Shown: positions 5,790-11,910 of the stretch, piece after piece | How positions within the stretch are numbered: position 1 is the first letter of the stretch | Layout: each line of letters starts with the position of its first letter | DNA from: DASRTE01 sp035316885 | Lineage (GTDB): Bacteria; Actinomycetota; Actinomycetes; Jiangellales; Jiangellaceae | Assembly (NCBI GenBank): GCA_035316885.1 | Contig: DATHII010000175.1 | Span: 1-11,910 of the forward strand | Direction: 5' to 3' | Length of the DNA: 11,910 nucleotides | Position numbers and translations under genes: made by a program | The notes under the pieces: model-generated | Told to the model about the DNA's origin: nothing | Database searches by the model: none | What the model saw: the letters and a program-made list of their open reading frames with translations, nothing else

Positions 5790-6641
5790 GTGGAGCGGAG
5801 CTTTCCCTTCGTCAAGGGGCACGGCACGGAGAACGACTTCGTGCTGCTGCCCGATCTCGATGGCACGGTGCACCCCGACCTCGACCCGGGAACCGTCCGG
5901 CGGTTGACCAACCGGCACGCGGGCCTGGGCGCCGACGGGGTCATCCGGGTCGTGCGCAGCGCCGACCTCGCCGACGGCCGGGGGATCGCCGCCGATGCCG
6001 AGTGGTTCATGGACTACCGCAACGCCGACGGTTCGGTCGCGGAGATGTGCGGCAACGGCGTGCGGGTGATCGCCCGCTACCTGTGGGAGTCGGGACTGGC
6101 CGAGGGCAGCGTGCTCCCGGTGGGCACCCGTGCTGGTGTCCGCACCGTGCACGCCGGGACGGACGGGTCGATCACCACCGAGATGGGTACGCCGCGTCCG
6201 TTGACCACCGGCGATCGCGTCTTAGCGACGTCGGCCGGTCGGACGTGGCCGGCTGAGGCGGTGTGGGTGCCCAATCCGCACGCGGTCGCCTTCGTCGACG
6301 ACCTCGAGGACCCCGGCCGGCTCGTCCAGGCGCCGCAGCTGCAACCCGAGCAGGTCTTCCCCCGGTCCGCCAACGTCGAGTTCGTCGTCGGTCGCGGCGA
6401 CGGGCACATCGCCATGCGGGTGTGGGAACGCGGTGTCGGCGAGACCCGCTCGTGTGGCACCGGCGTGTGTGCAGCCGCCTGGGTCGCGATGCGTCGTGAC
6501 GGCGCCGCCCCGGGCACGTCCTACATCGTCGATGTGCCGGGCGGCCGGCTGGTCGTCACCGAGCGCGAGGACGGCGAACTGCTACTGACCGGCCCGGCCG
6601 TGCTCGGACTGTCGGGCCGGGTCACTCTGCGCGAACTGTGA
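5790..6641 (+). CDS. dapF: Diaminopimelate epimerase
   Basis: DapF interconverts LL- and meso-diaminopimelate, the last step before lysine and the source of the peptidoglycan cross-linking residue. From GTG 5790 the protein has 283 residues. It opens with FVKGHGTENDFVLL, then GLGADGVI, then the first active-site Cys87 in EMCGNGVR. The second active-site Cys222 lies in GETRSCGTGVCAA. Both cysteines of the two-base mechanism are present, so the enzyme should be active. The frame extends to an ATG at 5757 that overlaps the miaA stop and adds 11 residues. The GTG is preferred because it keeps the usual short N-terminus and follows TACGAT by 8 nt, but the choice is open. The stop codon lies inside a perfect CRP-like palindrome. 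Confidence 0.95.
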   Translation: MERSFPFVKGHGTENDFVLLPDLDGTVHPDLDPGTVRRLTNRHAGLGADGVIRVVRSADLADGRGIAADAEWFMDYRNADGSVAEMCGNGVRVIARYLWESGLAEGSVLPVGTRAGVRTVHAGTDGSITTEMGTPRPLTTGDRVLATSAGRTWPAEAVWVPNPHAVAFVDDLEDPGRLVQAPQLQPEQVFPRSANVEFVVGRGDGHIAMRVWERGVGETRSCGTGVCAAAWVAMRRDGAAPGTSYIVDVPGGRLVVTEREDGELLLTGPAVLGLSGRVTLREL

Positions 6642-6653
6642 CGTACGTCACAG
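6636..6653. promoter_or_regulatory. Perfect CRP/GlxR-type palindromic site
   Basis: CTGTGACGTACGTCACAG is an 18-bp perfect palindrome. Its core, TGTGA-CG-TA-CG-TCACA (6637-6652), matches the CRP-family consensus TGTGA-N6-TCACA, including the central TA of the corynebacterial GlxR form. It overlaps the dapF stop codon (6639-6641) and stands about 140 bp upstream of the small ORF at 6796, at the head of the dapF-hflX intergenic region. There is no loop or T-tract, which argues against a terminator. A cAMP-responsive regulator acting on the hflX side is the likely reading; occupancy is inferred. Confidence 0.65.
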
Positions 6654-6795
6654 CATCCTGTGGCTGCTCGGGGACGTCTCCTCCCATAGAAGGACGTCGA
6701 AGAGCCGACGATCGGCCGAGGTGGGTTGTCGGTGCCCCGACCTAAAGTTTGGGTGACGGTGTCCGGCCGAGTTCGACCTGAGCAGAGGCGGTGGC
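6642..6795. other. dapF downstream spacer and likely promoter region for hflX or the small ORF
   Basis: Apart from the CRP-like palindrome at its left edge, this stretch holds no credible gene. TAAAGT at 6743-6748 is a TANNNT hexamer with an AT-rich flank and is the best -10 candidate. TTGTCG at 6726-6731 resembles a -35 but is only 11 nt away, which is too close. The region is less GC-rich than its neighbours around CCATAGAAG (about 6684-6692). Transcription toward hflX probably starts here. Confidence 0.35.
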
Positions 6796-6963
6796 ATGAG
6801 CGACTCCCAGCACGAACGCCGCGAGGCCGTGCTCGCCGCGGCCGAGCTGCGCTCCCGGCGACGGGCCCGCGGGCGCGCTGCCCGCCGGGCGGCCACGCTC
6901 CGCGCCGCCGCCGCGCTGCAGTTCGCCGCTGCCACCGCGCCGCGACGGCCGAGCGCCCGCTGA
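6796..6963 (+). CDS. Possible small Arg/Ala-rich basic protein (55 aa)
   Basis: The ATG at 6796 has a GAGG ribosome binding site (6785-6788) at 7-nt spacing, one of the better ones in this window. The frame runs 55 codons to TGA at 6961. The product is Arg- and Ala-rich: an acidic/polar start (MSDSQHERREAVLAAAE), then a dense run of Arg and Ala, consistent with a basic amphipathic helix. I recognise no family. Arg/Ala-rich readings arise easily by chance in GC-rich DNA, so coding is uncertain. In its favour are the ribosome binding site, strong G/C at third positions, the lack of any better gene, and its place between a CRP-like site and hflX on the same strand. A nucleic-acid-binding role would be a guess. 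Confidence 0.4.
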   Translation: MSDSQHERREAVLAAAELRSRRRARGRAARRAATLRAAAALQFAAATAPRRPSAR

Positions 6964-7065
6964 GCCGCGGCCAGCCGGCTGAAAGCCAGATGCCATCGTG
7001 CTCCATCCCGTGCAACCCTGGTGTGCGGAATGCGCACCGGCCGTGCGCGCGTTGAGAGCAGGAGT

Positions 7066-8583
7066 ATGACGACTTCCCGACGATGGGCGGACGATCCGTC
7101 CACATTCCCTGATAACGGCTCAAGCCTGCCCGGCCAGAAGGCCCGCCAGGCGGTCGACGCTGCCCTGCAGCCGCTGGCCGACGCTCCGGTAGACGACGAA
7201 CTCGTGGCCGACGACCCGACGACCGGCGAGTTCGACCTCGAGGACAGGATCTCGCTGCGACGCGTCATCGGCTTGTCCACCGAGCTCGAGGACGTCAGCG
7301 AGGTCGAGTACCGGCAGCTCCGGCTCGAGCGTGTCGTCCTGGTCGGAGTCTGGACCGAGGGCGGTGTCGACGACGCCGAGAACTCCCTCGTGGAGCTGGC
7401 GGCGCTGGCCGAGACGGCCGGCTCGCAGGTGCTCGAGGGCCTGGTCCAGCGTCGCTCCCGACCCGACGCGGCGACCTTCATCGGCTCCGGCAAGGTGGGA
7501 GAGCTGCGCGACGTCGTCCTCTCGACCGGCGCCGACACCGTCATCTGCGACGGTGAGCTCTCGGCCGCGCAGCTGCGCAACCTGGAGGACAAGGTCAAGG
7601 TCAAGGTGGTCGACCGCACCGCGCTGATCCTCGACATCTTCGCCCAGCACGCCAAGAGCCGCGAGGGCAAGACTCAGGTCGAGCTCGCGCAGCTCGACTA
7701 CCTCTCCCAGCGTCTGCGCGGGTGGGGCGAAAACCTGTCCCGCCAGGCCGGCGGCCGGGCCGGTGGCGCCACCGGTGGAGTCGGCACCCGCGGCCCCGGC
7801 GAGACCAAGCTCGAGACCGACCGGCGGCGCATCCGTACCCGGATGGCCAAGCTGCGCCGCGAGCTGGGATCCATGCGGACGGCGCGCGACACCAAGCGGG
7901 CCGAGCGTCGGCGTCGCGCCGTGCCGGCCGTCGCCATCGCCGGTTACACCAACGCGGGCAAGTCCTCGTTGCTCAACCGGCTCACCGGGGCAGGCGTCCT
8001 GGTCGAGGACGCGCTGTTCGCCACTCTCGACCCGACCGTGCGCCGGTCCGAGACCGCCGACGGCCGCGTCTACACGCTGGCCGACACGGTTGGCTTCGTC
8101 CGGAGCCTGCCCCACCAGCTCGTGGAGGCGTTCCGGTCGACGTTGGAAGAGGTGGCCGACGCCGACCTGATCCTCCACGTGGTCGACGGCTCGCACGCCG
8201 ATCCGGAGGGTCAGCTGCGCGCGGTCCGCGAGGTGCTGGCCGAGATCGGCGCACACGAGGTGCCGGAGGTCGTGGTCGTCAACAAGACCGATGCTTCGGA
8301 CCCGCTGGTGGTCTCCCGGCTGTTGCGTGTCGAGCGCGGCGCAGTGGCGGTCTCGGCGCGCACTGGTGACGGGCTCGACGAGCTGCGCGCAGTCATCGAG
8401 GGCAGGTTGCCCCGCCCGCCGGTCGAGCTCGAGGCACTGGTGCCCTACGACCGGGGCGAACTGGTTTCACGGATGCACCGCACCGGTGAGGTGCTCTCGG
8501 TGGCGCACGAGGAGGGTGGGACCCGGGTCCGGGCCCGCGTCTCCGAGGGTCTCGCCGCCGCCCTCGAGCCATACGCCACCTGA
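7066..8583 (+). CDS. hflX: Ribosome-associated GTPase HflX
   Basis: This 505-residue translational GTPase binds the 50S subunit and in other bacteria splits stalled or stressed ribosomes. An acidic N-terminal extension (about residues 1-85) precedes the HflX domain: VVLVGVWTEG, FIGSGKVGELR, ICDGELSAAQLRNLED, DRTALILDIFAQHA and RGPGETKLETDRRRIR. The G domain has G1 GYTNAGKS (293-300), the LFATLDPT switch I, DTVGF (G3), NKTD (G4, 406-409) and SARTGDG (G5). All GTPase motifs are intact. The start is uncertain: ATG 7066 has AGGAG only 1 nt away, and in-frame ATG 7030 and GTG 7021 are alternatives. The gene follows dapF as in Streptomyces and mycobacteria, but after a gap of more than 400 bp, so it probably has its own promoter. 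Confidence 0.95.
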   Translation: MTTSRRWADDPSTFPDNGSSLPGQKARQAVDAALQPLADAPVDDELVADDPTTGEFDLEDRISLRRVIGLSTELEDVSEVEYRQLRLERVVLVGVWTEGGVDDAENSLVELAALAETAGSQVLEGLVQRRSRPDAATFIGSGKVGELRDVVLSTGADTVICDGELSAAQLRNLEDKVKVKVVDRTALILDIFAQHAKSREGKTQVELAQLDYLSQRLRGWGENLSRQAGGRAGGATGGVGTRGPGETKLETDRRRIRTRMAKLRRELGSMRTARDTKRAERRRRAVPAVAIAGYTNAGKSSLLNRLTGAGVLVEDALFATLDPTVRRSETADGRVYTLADTVGFVRSLPHQLVEAFRSTLEEVADADLILHVVDGSHADPEGQLRAVREVLAEIGAHEVPEVVVVNKTDASDPLVVSRLLRVERGAVAVSARTGDGLDELRAVIEGRLPRPPVELEALVPYDRGELVSRMHRTGEVLSVAHEEGGTRVRARVSEGLAAALEPYAT

Positions 8584-8635
8584 GCCACCGCCGCTCGTGA
8601 CCGCGCGCTCGACAGCGCCGGGGCCGGGTGGCTGA

Positions 8636-8641
8636 CAGACT
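8636..8641 (+). promoter_or_regulatory. Weak -10-like hexamer before the DUF389 gene
   Basis: CAGACT, which departs from TANNNT at the first base only, stands 7 nt before the GTG at 8649. The intervening sequence GCCCGGC contains no Shine-Dalgarno sequence. The arrangement parallels the start at 3875 (hexamer, short GC spacer, then GTG-CTG) and supports a leaderless start at 8649. Confidence 0.3.
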
Positions 8642-8648
8642 GCCCGGC

Positions 8649-9587
8649 GTGCTGCATCTGCGGTTGATATCACCCGGCGAGCGCACGGACGCGGTGTTCT
8701 CGCTGCTCGCGACCACCCCAGGTGTGACGAACGTGATCGTGCTGCCCGCCGCTGCCCGCGTGCCTGCCGGCGACGTCGTGCTCTGCGACGTCGCCCGTGA
8801 GGCCGCCGACGAGCTGGTCGCCGCCCTGTGCGAGCTCGGACTCGACGAGGAGGGCTCGATCGCCATCGAGGACGTCGACACCGCGTTGTCGCGGGTCGCG
8901 CGGCAGGCGGAGCGCGACGCGCCCGGCGAAGGTGTCGACGCCGTCGTATGGCAACAGGTCGAGGAACGGACGAGCGACGAATCGGCGCTGTCGGTAACGT
9001 TCCTCGCGTTCCTGTCGATCGCCACCATGATCGCCGGTATCGGCGTCCTGCTCGACCAGCCGATCCTCATCGTCGGCGCGATGGTCGTCGGGCCGGAGTT
9101 CGGTCCGATCGCCGGCCTGTGCGTCGCCCTCGCTTTGCGCGAACGCGCCCTGGCCGCGCGGTCGTTGCGCGCGCTGGTGATCGGGTTCCCGTTTGCGATC
9201 GGTGTCGCGGTCCTCGCCACGCTGGTCGCCCGGGCCGTCGGTCTCGTCGACCCGGGCATGCTCGACAGCGCCCACCCGCTGACAAGCTTCATCTCCCGAC
9301 CCGACGCCTTCTCCTTCATCGTCTCGTTCCTCGCCGGCATCGCCGGCATCCTCTCCCTCACCTCGGCGAAGTCCGGCGCGTTGATCGGCGTGCTGATCTC
9401 GGTCACGACGGTGCCGGCGGCGGGCAACACGGCGGTGGCCTTGGCGCTCGGGGACCCGGCGACGGCGGGCGGCTCGTTGCTCCAGCTCGCAGTCAACGTG
9501 TCCGGCATGGTCCTCGCCGGCACCCTCACGCTCCTGGTCCAGCGCCGGCGATGGCGACGCTCGCGCGTGTCCACGCCGACGCCCTGA
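8649..9587 (+). CDS. DUF389 family integral membrane protein
   Basis: The 312-residue protein has a soluble N-terminal domain of about 110 residues (opening with LHLRLISPGERTDAV) and six predicted membrane helices, at about 115-135, 139-163, 173-199, 221-239, 243-267 and 277-297. The segment VGAMVVGPEFGPIAGL in the second helix is the DUF389 signature. A short basic tail (RRRWRRSR) ends the protein on the presumed cytoplasmic side. DUF389 proteins are widespread and functionally unassigned; a transport role is often supposed. GTG 8649 is preferred to the GTG at 8628 because it starts right at the conserved LHLR and follows a -10-like hexamer. The gene is co-directional with hflX after 65 bp and convergent with the peptidase gene. 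Confidence 0.88.
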   Translation: MLHLRLISPGERTDAVFSLLATTPGVTNVIVLPAAARVPAGDVVLCDVAREAADELVAALCELGLDEEGSIAIEDVDTALSRVARQAERDAPGEGVDAVVWQQVEERTSDESALSVTFLAFLSIATMIAGIGVLLDQPILIVGAMVVGPEFGPIAGLCVALALRERALAARSLRALVIGFPFAIGVAVLATLVARAVGLVDPGMLDSAHPLTSFISRPDAFSFIVSFLAGIAGILSLTSAKSGALIGVLISVTTVPAAGNTAVALALGDPATAGGSLLQLAVNVSGMVLAGTLTLLVQRRRWRRSRVSTPTP

Positions 9588-9618
9588 CGCATCGCCCGGC
9601 GCCCCCGATGTCAGTTGA

Positions 9619-11490
9619 TCACGGCGCGCTGGCCGGTGCCGTGGGCTCGCGGCGGCCGCCCAGGTGCTGGGCCAGGAAGCGCTCGGCGGCGGCGTAGAAA
9701 CGCTCGCGGTTCTCCGGGCGGGCCAGTCCGTGGCCCTCGTCCTCGAAGAGCAGGTACTCGTGGTCGATGCCCTTCTTGACCATGGCCTCCACGATCTGCT
9801 CCGCCTCCACGACGGTCACGCGGGGGTCGTTCTTCCCCTGCGCGACCAGGATCGGGATCGCGATGTCGTCGACCCGCGACAGCGGCGAGCGCTCCCAGAG
9901 CAGGTCGCGTTCGGTCTCGGGGTTGCCGACCTTCGTATGGAAGATCGCTATCTGCGGCTTCCAGTACTCGGGCACGGACGCGATCAGCGTCATGAGGTTG
10001 GACGGTCCGACCATGTCGACGGCGCAGCGGAAGGCTTCAGGCGTGAACGCCGCGCCCACGAGGGCGGCGTAACCGCCGTACGAACCGCCGTAGATGCCGA
10101 CCCGGTCCCGGTCGACGCTGCCGAGCCCAACCAGATGGTCGACCGCGTCGAGCAGGTCGGTGTGCATGGCCCGGCCCCACTCCTTGTCGCCGGCGTTGCC
10201 GAAGGCCTTGCCGTACCCGGTCGAGCCACGGAAGTTGACCTGTATGCAGGCGTAGCCGCGGTTGGCCAGCCACTGGGCTTCGGGGTCGTAGCCCCACGTG
10301 TCGCGGTGCCACGGCCCGCCGTGGACGTCGACGACGGCAGGTAATGCGACGCGTTCGACCTGCGGCGGGTACGTGACGTAGCCGTGGATCTCCAGCCCGT
10401 CGCGGGCGGTGAACGCGAACGGCTCCATCGCGGCGAGCTCGTACGAATCGAGTGCCGGCTTGTGTGCGAACAGGAAACTCAGCTCGCCGGAGTCGCGGTC
10501 GTACACGTGGTAGTGGACCGGGCCGTCGGATGGCGTGTCGCTGACCAGCCAGCTCCGGTCGGTGCGCACGCTGCGCGTGATCTCGACTTCACCGCGCAGC
10601 CGTGAGCGCAACGAGTCGATCTCCGCGCCCAGTGCCGGGTCCAGATGCACCCACTCTTCGCGCTCCTCGAGGAACACGACCGACTGGGGCTCGAGGGTGT
10701 CCGGATCGGTGAGCACGGCGGCGACGTCGTAGGACGGGTCCTCGGCCAGAACGGACTCGACCCCGGTCGCGAGGTCTACCCGGAGCAGCCGCGATGCGTT
10801 GACGCCGGCGCTGGACAACAGGAACAGCGCGGCGCCGTCGCGGCTGAAGCCGTACACCCCCGTGGTGGCGACGTCGTCGGGTCCGATCTCGAGCCAGGGC
10901 GCGTCGTCTCCGGTGGCGGGGTCGCGCAAGTAGACGACCGCACCGCCCTCAGGGGTCATTGCGACGCCGCCGCGTACGGCCAGATCGGAGTCGACCAGCC
11001 AGCCCGCGTAGCCGGGATTGGTCTCCACCTTGTCGAAGCCGCCGGAGGACAGGTCGAACCGGTAGACGTCGTGCAGAGCCGGGTTGCCGGCGTTCAGCCC
11101 GACCAGCATCGTCGAGGGATTCCAGCGGTTGTGGCCGAGGATCATCGCGTGGACGCCTTCGCCGGGTGTGACCAGCCGCGACTCGCGTTCCTTCAGGTCG
11201 AGTGCGTACAGCCGCCACTCCTCATCACCGTCGGTGTCTTGCAGGTACACGAGCGTGCGGTCGTCGTGGCAGAAGGCGAACGTGCGTACACCGCGGCCCC
11301 GGTCGTGCGTTACGGCCTCGGCTGCACCCGGGTCGTCGGCGGGGCCGACCCAGACGTTGAGCACGCCTTCCTTGGGGGCGATGAAGCCGAGCAGCGTTCC
11401 GTCCGGTGACAGCGCAGGGCTGATCCGTTCCGGGTTGCCGAACAGCACGTCGCGGGGGATCAGGGGCACGGGTGGGCCGGTGGTCGTCAC
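9619..11490 (-). CDS. S9 family (prolyl oligopeptidase-like) serine peptidase
   Basis: This 623-residue enzyme has a beta-propeller-like N-terminal half (about 1-370, with the repeated strand pattern of segments such as ISPALSPDG and YGFSRDGAALFLL). An alpha/beta-hydrolase domain follows. The catalytic triad is readable: Ser470 in GGSYGG, Asp555 in GKNDPRV and His587 in EGHGLARPENR. VDVHGGPW and NFRGSTGYGKAF (oxyanion-hole region) also match the S9C acylaminoacyl-peptidase/dipeptidyl-peptidase type. No signal peptide is visible, so it is probably cytoplasmic and acts on short peptides; the substrate is not predictable. The GTG start at 11490 has GGAG only 2 nt upstream, so initiation is unusual or the start is slightly wrong. 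The gene is divergent from the lipoprotein gene and convergent with the DUF389 gene. Confidence 0.93.
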   Translation of the reverse strand: MTTTGPPVPLIPRDVLFGNPERISPALSPDGTLLGFIAPKEGVLNVWVGPADDPGAAEAVTHDRGRGVRTFAFCHDDRTLVYLQDTDGDEEWRLYALDLKERESRLVTPGEGVHAMILGHNRWNPSTMLVGLNAGNPALHDVYRFDLSSGGFDKVETNPGYAGWLVDSDLAVRGGVAMTPEGGAVVYLRDPATGDDAPWLEIGPDDVATTGVYGFSRDGAALFLLSSAGVNASRLLRVDLATGVESVLAEDPSYDVAAVLTDPDTLEPQSVVFLEEREEWVHLDPALGAEIDSLRSRLRGEVEITRSVRTDRSWLVSDTPSDGPVHYHVYDRDSGELSFLFAHKPALDSYELAAMEPFAFTARDGLEIHGYVTYPPQVERVALPAVVDVHGGPWHRDTWGYDPEAQWLANRGYACIQVNFRGSTGYGKAFGNAGDKEWGRAMHTDLLDAVDHLVGLGSVDRDRVGIYGGSYGGYAALVGAAFTPEAFRCAVDMVGPSNLMTLIASVPEYWKPQIAIFHTKVGNPETERDLLWERSPLSRVDDIAIPILVAQGKNDPRVTVVEAEQIVEAMVKKGIDHEYLLFEDEGHGLARPENRERFYAAAERFLAQHLGGRREPTAPASAP

Positions 11491-11517
11491 AGCTCCGATC
11501 TCATCACGAGCGGCGAG

Positions 11518-11543
11518 GGTCGGTGATGGTCGGCCCCGGTCGG
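11518..11543 (+). repeat. Three GGTCGG direct repeats at exact 10-bp spacing
   Basis: GGTCGG occurs at 11518-11523, 11528-11533 and 11538-11543, separated by the unrelated 4-nt spacers TGAT and CCCC. The array ends 5 bp before the TACCCT -10 element of the lipoprotein gene and covers its -35 position. Repeats on one helical face next to a promoter that lacks a -35 look like an activator site of the OmpR/SARP kind, though those families usually use 11-bp spacing. The repeats are seen directly; the regulator is inferred. Confidence 0.5.
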
Positions 11544-11548
11544 AGCCG

Positions 11549-11554
11549 TACCCT
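11549..11554 (+). promoter_or_regulatory. Putative -10 element of the lipoprotein gene promoter
   Basis: TACCCT lies 8 nt before the GTG at 11563 and is part of the octamer CGTACCCT, also found upstream of miaB. No -35 hexamer is recognisable; the GGTCGG repeats occupy that position. The in-frame ATG at 11557 would be only 2 nt downstream of the hexamer, which favours the GTG if this -10 is used. Confidence 0.45.
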
Positions 11555-11562
11555 CGATGCCC

Positions 11563-11910
11563 GTGCCACGTCGCCGGACGCTGCTCGCCGCGCTCGTCGC
11601 CGCGACACTCGCCGCGGCGTCGTGCTCCGGCGGCGACAACGCTGCCTCGCCGTCGCCGGGCCCGACGACCTCCGCGACCTCACAGCCGCTGGGCCCCGAG
11701 TTGCCGGACGAGGCCGCGGTACGCGAGGCGTTGTCGGACTACTACGCCGCTGTCAACCGGGCGGTGAGCACCCGCTCGGCGGCGGCCATGGATGCGGCGA
11801 CGACGCCGGACTGCCCGTGCCGCGACCGGTATGTGCAGGTGATCGACCGACTGAACGAGCAGGACGTGACGACCTCGGGGTTCTTCGTCACCGGTGTCGC
11901 CACGGGTGAC
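11563..11910 (+). CDS. Putative secreted lipoprotein, N-terminal part (cut by window edge)
   Basis: The frame is open from GTG 11563 to the window end (116 codons, no stop). Residues 2-5 are basic (PRRR), then comes a hydrophobic run and a lipobox-like A-A-S-C with Cys21, then a Ser/Pro/Thr-rich linker (29-48). The mature domain starts with AVREALSDYYAAVNRAV and has a Cys84-Pro-Cys86 pair, then RDRYVQVIDRLNEQ. The pattern recalls small actinobacterial NTF2-like lipoproteins with a C-x-C or C-x-x-C pair, but I cannot assign a family. An in-frame ATG at 11557 is an alternative start with GGAG 11 nt upstream. Codon use is typical of the window. The gene is divergent from the peptidase gene, with 72 bp between. 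Confidence 0.75.
   Translation, partial: MPRRRTLLAALVAATLAAASCSGGDNAASPSPGPTTSATSQPLGPELPDEAAVREALSDYYAAVNRAVSTRSAAAMDAATTPDCPCRDRYVQVIDRLNEQDVTTSGFFVTGVATGD

Noticed and set aside
6742..6996. Minus-strand frame over the dapF-hflX gap
   Set aside because: Gly/Ala/Arg-rich low-complexity reading with no ribosome binding site. The plus-strand 55-codon frame has a better start signal, though it is itself uncertain.
8583..8633. AGCCACC/GGTGGCT pairing after the hflX stop as a terminator
   Set aside because: Only 7 bp around a 37-nt loop, with no T-tract. In DNA this GC-rich, such pairings are common by chance.
8393..9592. Minus-strand frame of 399 codons opposite the DUF389 gene
   Set aside because: It is Ser/Thr/Arg-rich and patternless; the plus strand carries the DUF389 signature and membrane helices.
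9664..11409. Plus-strand open frames opposite the peptidase gene
   Set aside because: They are rich in Val, Asp, Gly and Gln without motifs; the minus strand has a complete Ser-Asp-His triad in S9 context.
1..11910. A new defence, mobile or biosynthetic system in the window
   Set aside because: Nearly all genes belong to familiar housekeeping or transport families in a conserved order. There are no recombinases, nucleases, CRISPR repeats, tRNAs, attachment sites or composition shifts that would mark an island.

Overview
This window is GC-rich (around 70% by eye) and carries a conserved actinobacterial housekeeping block: a glutamate-type ABC importer (gluA-gluB-gluC), miaB, a class III extradiol dioxygenase-like gene, miaA, dapF and hflX. 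I recall the same neighbourhood in Streptomyces and Mycobacterium. Strong GC3 bias, GTG starts, weak Shine-Dalgarno (SD) signals and several TANNNT hexamers just upstream of start codons also fit Actinomycetota. I cannot name the genus. I see no insertion sequence, CRISPR array, tRNA, rRNA or phage gene.

Layout. On the minus strand, 1-1769 is a polar amino acid importer operon read right to left: ATPase gluA, binding lipoprotein gluB, a strong stem-loop, then the first codons of permease gluC, which runs off the left edge. A divergent promoter region (1770-1857) separates it from miaB (1858-3354, plus). A small membrane protein gene lies on the minus strand (3360-3842), convergent with miaB and divergent from the dioxygenase-like gene (3875-4600, plus). 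After a 260-bp gap with no confident gene come miaA (4861-5766), dapF (from about 5790 to 6641), a possible 55-codon gene (6796-6963), hflX (7066-8583) and a DUF389 membrane protein gene (8649-9587), all plus. A large S9-family peptidase gene (9619-11490) faces it on the minus strand. A lipoprotein gene starts at 11563 on the plus strand and is cut by the right edge.

How they fit together. MiaA and MiaB act in sequence on A37 of tRNAs: prenylation, then methylthiolation. DapF makes meso-diaminopimelate for lysine and peptidoglycan. HflX is a ribosome-associated GTPase. The importer brings in glutamate or a related amino acid. Every confident gene belongs to a recognisable or conserved class, apart from the small membrane protein and the terminal lipoprotein.

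The less ordinary signals are regulatory. An 18-bp perfect palindrome matching the CRP/GlxR consensus sits on the dapF stop codon. Three GGTCGG repeats spaced exactly 10 bp apart sit upstream of the lipoprotein gene's -10. An inverted repeat overlaps the gluA promoter. Five or more genes carry a -10-like hexamer 6-9 nt upstream of the start codon, which suggests leaderless transcripts. I found no convincing new multi-gene system.
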